A stretch of 64,000 nt of DNA, taken from assembly GCF_013149295.1 (NCBI RefSeq), contig NZ_JABGCB010000016.1, positions 1 to 64,000 of the forward strand. Direction: 5' to 3'. Positions 60,686 through 64,000 of this stretch are shown in pieces. How positions within the stretch are numbered: the stretch's first letter is position 1; each line of letters begins with the position of its first letter. The position numbers and the translations under genes were made by a program. Origin of the DNA: Novosphingobium sp. SG751A. Lineage in GTDB: Bacteria > Pseudomonadota > Alphaproteobacteria > Sphingomonadales > Sphingomonadaceae. Under the pieces are notes generated by a model. That model saw only the letters and a program-made list of their open reading frames with translations, did not search any database and was not told the DNA's origin.

Positions 60686-62119
60686 GTGAGCGAGCGTTTG
60701 TCGGCCCTTGTCGGGGGGAAATCCATGCTGGTTTCCCTGATCGTGGCGATTGCCTTTTTCATGGAGACGCTGGACGCGACGATCATCGTCACCGCCCTGC
60801 CGCAAATGGCGCGGGATTTCGGCGTCGATCCGGCGCGGATGAGCATGGGGATCACCGCCTATCTGATGGCGGCGGCCTGTTTCGTCACGGCCTCCGGCTG
60901 GCTGGCGGATCGGGTGGGCACGCGAACTTTGTTTGCGGGGGCGATCGGCCTGTTTGCCATCGCCTCGCTGATCTGCGGCTTTGCGGGCGATTTCACGGTC
61001 TTTGTCGGCGGGCGGGCGTTGCAGGGGGCAGCAGCAGCCATGATGTCGCCGGTCGGGCGGCTGGTGGTGCTGCGAACCTCGGAAAAGAAGGATCTGATGC
61101 GCGCGCTTTCGGCGCTGATCTGGCCGGGACTGGTGGCGCCGGTGCTGGGGCCGCCGCTGGGCGGGTGGATCATGGCAATGGCATCGTGGCACTGGATCTT
61201 CTTCGTCAACGTGCCGGTGGCGCTGGTGGGCATTGCGCTGGTGCTGGCCTATGTGCCCAATGAGGTGCAGACGCGCACCAAGTTCGACTTCAAGGGCTTT
61301 GTCCTGACCGCGCTGGCGCTGGCATGCCTGACCTATGGGTTCGATCTGCTGGGGCTGCGCGATATGCGACATCTGGTGATCGGGCTGGGGCTGATGACGA
61401 TGGCAGGCGCGATCGGGGTGGCGGCGCTGCGGCATATGCGCGCGGCGCCTGCGCCGCTGGTGCGGCTCGATGCGTTGCGGGTGCGTTCCTTTTTCATCTC
61501 CAGCGTGACGGGCGGCGTCCTTTCGCGCGCGGCGATCAGCGCAACACCCTTTCTTCTGCCGCTGATGTTCCAGCTCGCCTTTGGCCTGTCCCCGCTGGAG
61601 GCAGGGGGCATGCTGATGCTCTATATGCTGGCCAATCTGGCCATGAAGACGATCACCAATCCGATCATCGCACGCTATGGCATCCGTGCCGTGCTGGTAT
61701 GGAGCAGCCTGATCGCGGGGGTCACCATCGCGCTTTGCGCCTTTATCGTGCCGGGCAACCATTATGCCTTCAACGCGGCGGTGCTGGCGCTGGCGGGCGC
61801 GGGGCGCTCGATGCAGCTGACCGCGATCACCATGGTCAATTTCGCCGATATTCCCCCGCCCCAGCGCCAGCCCGCATCGGTGCTGTCATCCCTGACCCAG
61901 CAGATCGGCATGGGCGGCGGGGTGGCCGTGGGGGCGCTGCTGCTCACCCTGTCTCAGGCCGCGCGGGGAGCCCCCGTATTGGGCATCGAGGATTTCCGCA
62001 TCGCCCTGGTGCTGGCAGGCGTCATGAGCGCGAGCGCGGCGATCTTCTACCTCTCGCTGGCCCATGATGTCGGCGATGAAATCAGCGGCCACGGCAAACG
62101 AAAGGGACAGGGCGCCTGA
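60686..62119 (+). CDS. MFS transporter, DHA2 (drug:H+) family
   Basis: The 477-residue protein has about 14 membrane helices. Helix 1 carries FMETLDATIIVTALPQMARDFG, and motif A is SGWLADRVGTRTLFAGAI. RALQGAAAAMMSPVGRLVVLR and GPPLGGWIMAMASWHWIFFVNVPVAL complete the DHA2/EmrB pattern. I chose GTG 60686 because GGGAG is eight bases upstream; a longer frame to 60521 is an unlikely extension. It may export toxic aromatics. A terminator follows before the LysR gene. Confidence 0.9.
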   Translation: MSERLSALVGGKSMLVSLIVAIAFFMETLDATIIVTALPQMARDFGVDPARMSMGITAYLMAAACFVTASGWLADRVGTRTLFAGAIGLFAIASLICGFAGDFTVFVGGRALQGAAAAMMSPVGRLVVLRTSEKKDLMRALSALIWPGLVAPVLGPPLGGWIMAMASWHWIFFVNVPVALVGIALVLAYVPNEVQTRTKFDFKGFVLTALALACLTYGFDLLGLRDMRHLVIGLGLMTMAGAIGVAALRHMRAAPAPLVRLDALRVRSFFISSVTGGVLSRAAISATPFLLPLMFQLAFGLSPLEAGGMLMLYMLANLAMKTITNPIIARYGIRAVLVWSSLIAGVTIALCAFIVPGNHYAFNAAVLALAGAGRSMQLTAITMVNFADIPPPQRQPASVLSSLTQQIGMGGGVAVGALLLTLSQAARGAPVLGIEDFRIALVLAGVMSASAAIFYLSLAHDVGDEISGHGKRKGQGA

Positions 62120-62140
62120 TCCGGGCTAAGAGCATGTTTG

Positions 62141-62166
62141 AAAATCCGCCGAAAAAGGCGGATTTT
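62141..62166 (+). terminator. Terminator of the DHA2 transporter gene
   Basis: AAAATCCGCC (62141-62150) pairs perfectly with GGCGGATTTT (62157-62166) around a short A-rich loop. The terminal TTTT is part of the stem. Confidence 0.85.
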
Positions 62167-62198
62167 ACCCGGCACCATAATAAAAACGGGAGAGAGCG

Positions 62199-63086
62199 AT
62201 GGACCGGCTGACCACGATGACGACCTTCCTCAAAGTGGTGAAATGCGCCAATTTCACCAGCGCGGCCGAGGAATTGTCGATCTCGCGCACGCTGGTCTCG
62301 CGCCATGTCGCCGATCTGGAGGCGCATCTGGGCATCAAACTGCTCAACCGCACCACGCGGCAGGTGACGCCCACCGAGGCCGGGATCCGTTATAGCGAAC
62401 TGTGCCAGCGGGTGCTGGGCGATATACGCATGGGCGAGGAGCAGATTTCGGCCATCAAGAACGAGGTCGAAGGCGAAATCTCGATCCTCTGCCCGATCTG
62501 GTTGGGCAGTTTTGGGATCTCCTCGGCCACAGCGGAATTTTGCGCGGCCTATCCCAAGGTCTCGATCAGACTGCATTTCGAGGAACCATCGGCCAATCCG
62601 CATGAATTCCTCACGCTTGGCCATGACCTGTGCATCCAGCCCAACGCGCTGCGCGACAGCTCGATCATGGTCAAGAAAATCGGGCGGATCGAACATCTCC
62701 TCGTCGCCTCGCCCGCCTATCTGGCCGCGCGAGGCACGCCCGAAACCATTGCCGATCTGGAAAGCCACGAATGCCTCGGCAAGCTGGGCGATACGCAATG
62801 GGTGCTGGCCAATGGCGACAGGCTGCCCCTGCGCCTGCCCCCGAAATTCGCCTCCAACAGCGTCTTTGCCCTGCGCGAGGCCGCCGAGGTGGGGCTGGGC
62901 ATCGCCATGCTGCCGCGCGGGATCATGTGGCGCGCGCTCGAACAAGGCGCTCTGGTCGAAGTCATGGCGCATAATCCGCCCGAGTTGCGTCCGCTCTATG
63001 TCGCCTTTCCGCCGGGCGGGGATGCGCCGCGCAAAACGCGGGCATTGATCTCGTTTCTGGGCGAGAAGTTTAAGGGGCGGGGGTGA
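62199..63086 (+). CDS. LysR-family transcriptional regulator
   Basis: The 295 residues have the normal layout: N-terminal HTH (about 3-62: MTTFLKVVKCANFTSAAEELSISRTLVSRHVADLEAHLG in part, then LLNRTTRQVTPTEAG) and an effector domain of the CrgA/DmlR-type group with EVGLGIAMLPRGIMWRALEQGALVEVM. AGAG precedes the ATG. It may control the upstream transporter, the O-demethylase gene beyond repeat copy H, or a distant gene; nothing in the sequence decides. Confidence 0.93.
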   Translation: MDRLTTMTTFLKVVKCANFTSAAEELSISRTLVSRHVADLEAHLGIKLLNRTTRQVTPTEAGIRYSELCQRVLGDIRMGEEQISAIKNEVEGEISILCPIWLGSFGISSATAEFCAAYPKVSIRLHFEEPSANPHEFLTLGHDLCIQPNALRDSSIMVKKIGRIEHLLVASPAYLAARGTPETIADLESHECLGKLGDTQWVLANGDRLPLRLPPKFASNSVFALREAAEVGLGIAMLPRGIMWRALEQGALVEVMAHNPPELRPLYVAFPPGGDAPRKTRALISFLGEKFKGRG

Positions 63087-63099
63087 ATTAAGTTCAGGT

Positions 63100-63336
63100 G
63101 CCTCCGGCGGGCAAAGGGACTCGGTCCCTTTGCAATCCCGCTACTGTCTGTGTTGTGCATCGATTTCGGCCAAGGCGCTCTATAGCGGCGTCTGAATGTA
63201 AAAGCCTGCGGCGCGGATAGGGATCACCTTACCGCGCCGCAGGCTTTTCAACCATCAGGTCAACACCCCGTCCTCCAACCAAACGCCACCCATTAACGGG
63301 ATTGTTAAGGGCCCCCGCCCTTAACCCGCCGGAGGC
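63100..63336 (+). repeat. Interspersed repeat copy H (237 bp)
   Basis: The left arm stem is CAAAGGGAC/GTCCCTTTG (perfect) and the right arm stem GTTAAGGGC/GCCCTTAAC. The central stem pairs AAAGCCTGCGGCGC (63201-63214) with 63234-63247. The element lies between convergent genes, 13 bases after the LysR stop and 48 bases before the next stop. Confidence 0.93.
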
Positions 63337-63384
63337 CCCTTAAACCTAAAAAAGGGGGAACCGAAACCGGTCCCCCTCCCCAAT

Positions 63385-64000
63385 TTAATCCTTCCGATAC
63401 TCCCCCCGCGCATGGTCATTATAGGGAGAAGGCGCCACGGTGACTTTCAACCGCTCGAACCCGTAATCGCCGCCCGCATCATGCCCCGGCCCCGGATGCT
63501 CGCCCCAGACAAACTCGAGCTGCGTGCCGGGGGCGGCATGTTCCTTGTCCACCAGCCCCAGCGAGAGGATCGTGTTCAGCGGCCCGATCAGGCCGGTCTG
63601 GAAGGACATGCCGACCATCTTGCCATCCTTCTCGACACGATAGCGGCCATAGGTGTTGAGATAATCGGGCCGGCCGAACACGCGGGCCAAATCGGCCTCG
63701 TCGAACACGAAGGTCACCTTGCGGCGGCGATAATCGCCCTTGGCCTTTTCCAGCGCCTCGCGGCCAAGGTAATCATGGGTAAAGCTGATCGACTTGCCAT
63801 AGCCCAGTTCGAAGGGCGAGACGTAGTAATCCTCGATATTGTCGGAATAAAAGCTGCCGTGGAGCGGCTTTTGCCCTTCATAGGAAAAGACCGAGAGCCA
63901 TTCGCGGTAATCGCGCAATTCGGGATCGGTGAACACGCCGGGCGTAGGCGTGGGGATCCATCCGCTCTCGATACCATTGGTGTAATAGGCCTTGCCGCCC
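63385..64000 (-). CDS. Tetrahydrofolate-dependent aromatic O-demethylase (LigM/DesA-like), 5' part cut off
   Basis: About 205 C-terminal residues are visible and the frame runs off the window edge. They match the GcvT-fold O-demethylases LigM and DesA, which move the methyl group of vanillate, 3-O-methylgallate or syringate to tetrahydrofolate. Matching pieces are NGIESGWIPTPTPGVFTD, YREWLSVFSYEG, GSFYSDNIEDYYVSPFELGYG, HDYLGREALEKA, RRKVTFVF and the C-terminal VWGEH and APSPYNDHARGEYRKD. The missing half should hold the folate pocket. It would produce protocatechuate, gallate or a relative, a plausible feed for a ring-cleavage pathway. Confidence 0.88.
   Translation of the reverse strand, partial: GGKAYYTNGIESGWIPTPTPGVFTDPELRDYREWLSVFSYEGQKPLHGSFYSDNIEDYYVSPFELGYGKSISFTHDYLGREALEKAKGDYRRRKVTFVFDEADLARVFGRPDYLNTYGRYRVEKDGKMVGMSFQTGLIGPLNTILSLGLVDKEHAAPGTQLEFVWGEHPGPGHDAGGDYGFERLKVTVAPSPYNDHARGEYRKD

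Overview
The window is a GC-rich alphaproteobacterial chromosome segment, most likely from a Novosphingobium-like member of the Sphingomonadales. The grounds are a carotenoid crtY-crtI pair, many TonB-dependent receptors and MFS carriers, a LigJ-type hydratase and a LigM-type aromatic O-demethylase, alpha-type RpoB/RpoC/GyrB proteins and consistent codon use. No tRNA, rRNA or CRISPR array was seen.

Layout. 1-2.6 kb is the inner end of a probable genomic island: a truncated secreted crotonase-fold gene, an AlpA-like regulator and a P4-type integrase whose 5' end faces the 3' end of guaA, with three copies of an 11-bp arm-like site in between. 2.6-21 kb holds housekeeping genes: guaA, a ZnuD-like TonB receptor with a candidate Zur box, an M20 peptidase, gyrB plus a small overlapping gene, a TonB-like protein, a MidA-type methyltransferase, lgt, glnD, gltX and nadE. 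21-30 kb is rpoC and rpoB, here not preceded by rplJL. 30-33 kb is crtY-crtI. 33.1-35.6 kb is a TPP riboswitch, an unknown four-helix membrane protein and thiC. 36-44 kb is mixed: an NTF2-like protein, a small secreted protein, a DUF985 cupin overlapping pfkB, a PhnA-like protein, a glycine-zipper protein, an MFS carrier, a dienelactone hydrolase and a ketoglutarate-semialdehyde-type dehydrogenase.

44-59 kb is an aromatic-acid catabolic island. A LysR protein with two tandem HTH domains is divergent from a tightly spaced run: a 4,5-dihydroxyphthalate decarboxylase-family protein, ligJ, a LigI-like amidohydrolase, an MFS carrier, a single-chain LigB-type dioxygenase, an HpcH/HpaI aldolase, a ThDP enzyme and a second decarboxylase-family protein. 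A TonB receptor and a secreted alpha/beta hydrolase follow. The genes fit uptake, decarboxylation, meta-cleavage, hydration and aldol cleavage of a carboxylated trihydroxy- or dihydroxyaromatic, but the gene combination is not the textbook lig or gal set. 59-64 kb has two MFS carriers, a LysR regulator and, cut by the window edge, a LigM/DesA-type tetrahydrofolate-dependent O-demethylase.

The most striking non-genic signal is a family of eight interspersed repeats (seven of 232-237 bp and one 150-bp deletion form). Each has 13-bp terminal inverted repeats, a self-complementary hairpin in each arm and a central 14-15 bp stem. Bases in the arm hairpins covary between copies (AAAGGG/CCCTTT against TTAAGGG/CCCTTAA; GGGTC/GACCC; GGGAC/GTCCC). 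All copies sit next to the 3' end of a gene, mostly within 75 bp of a stop codon. I cannot assign this family to a repeat type I know.
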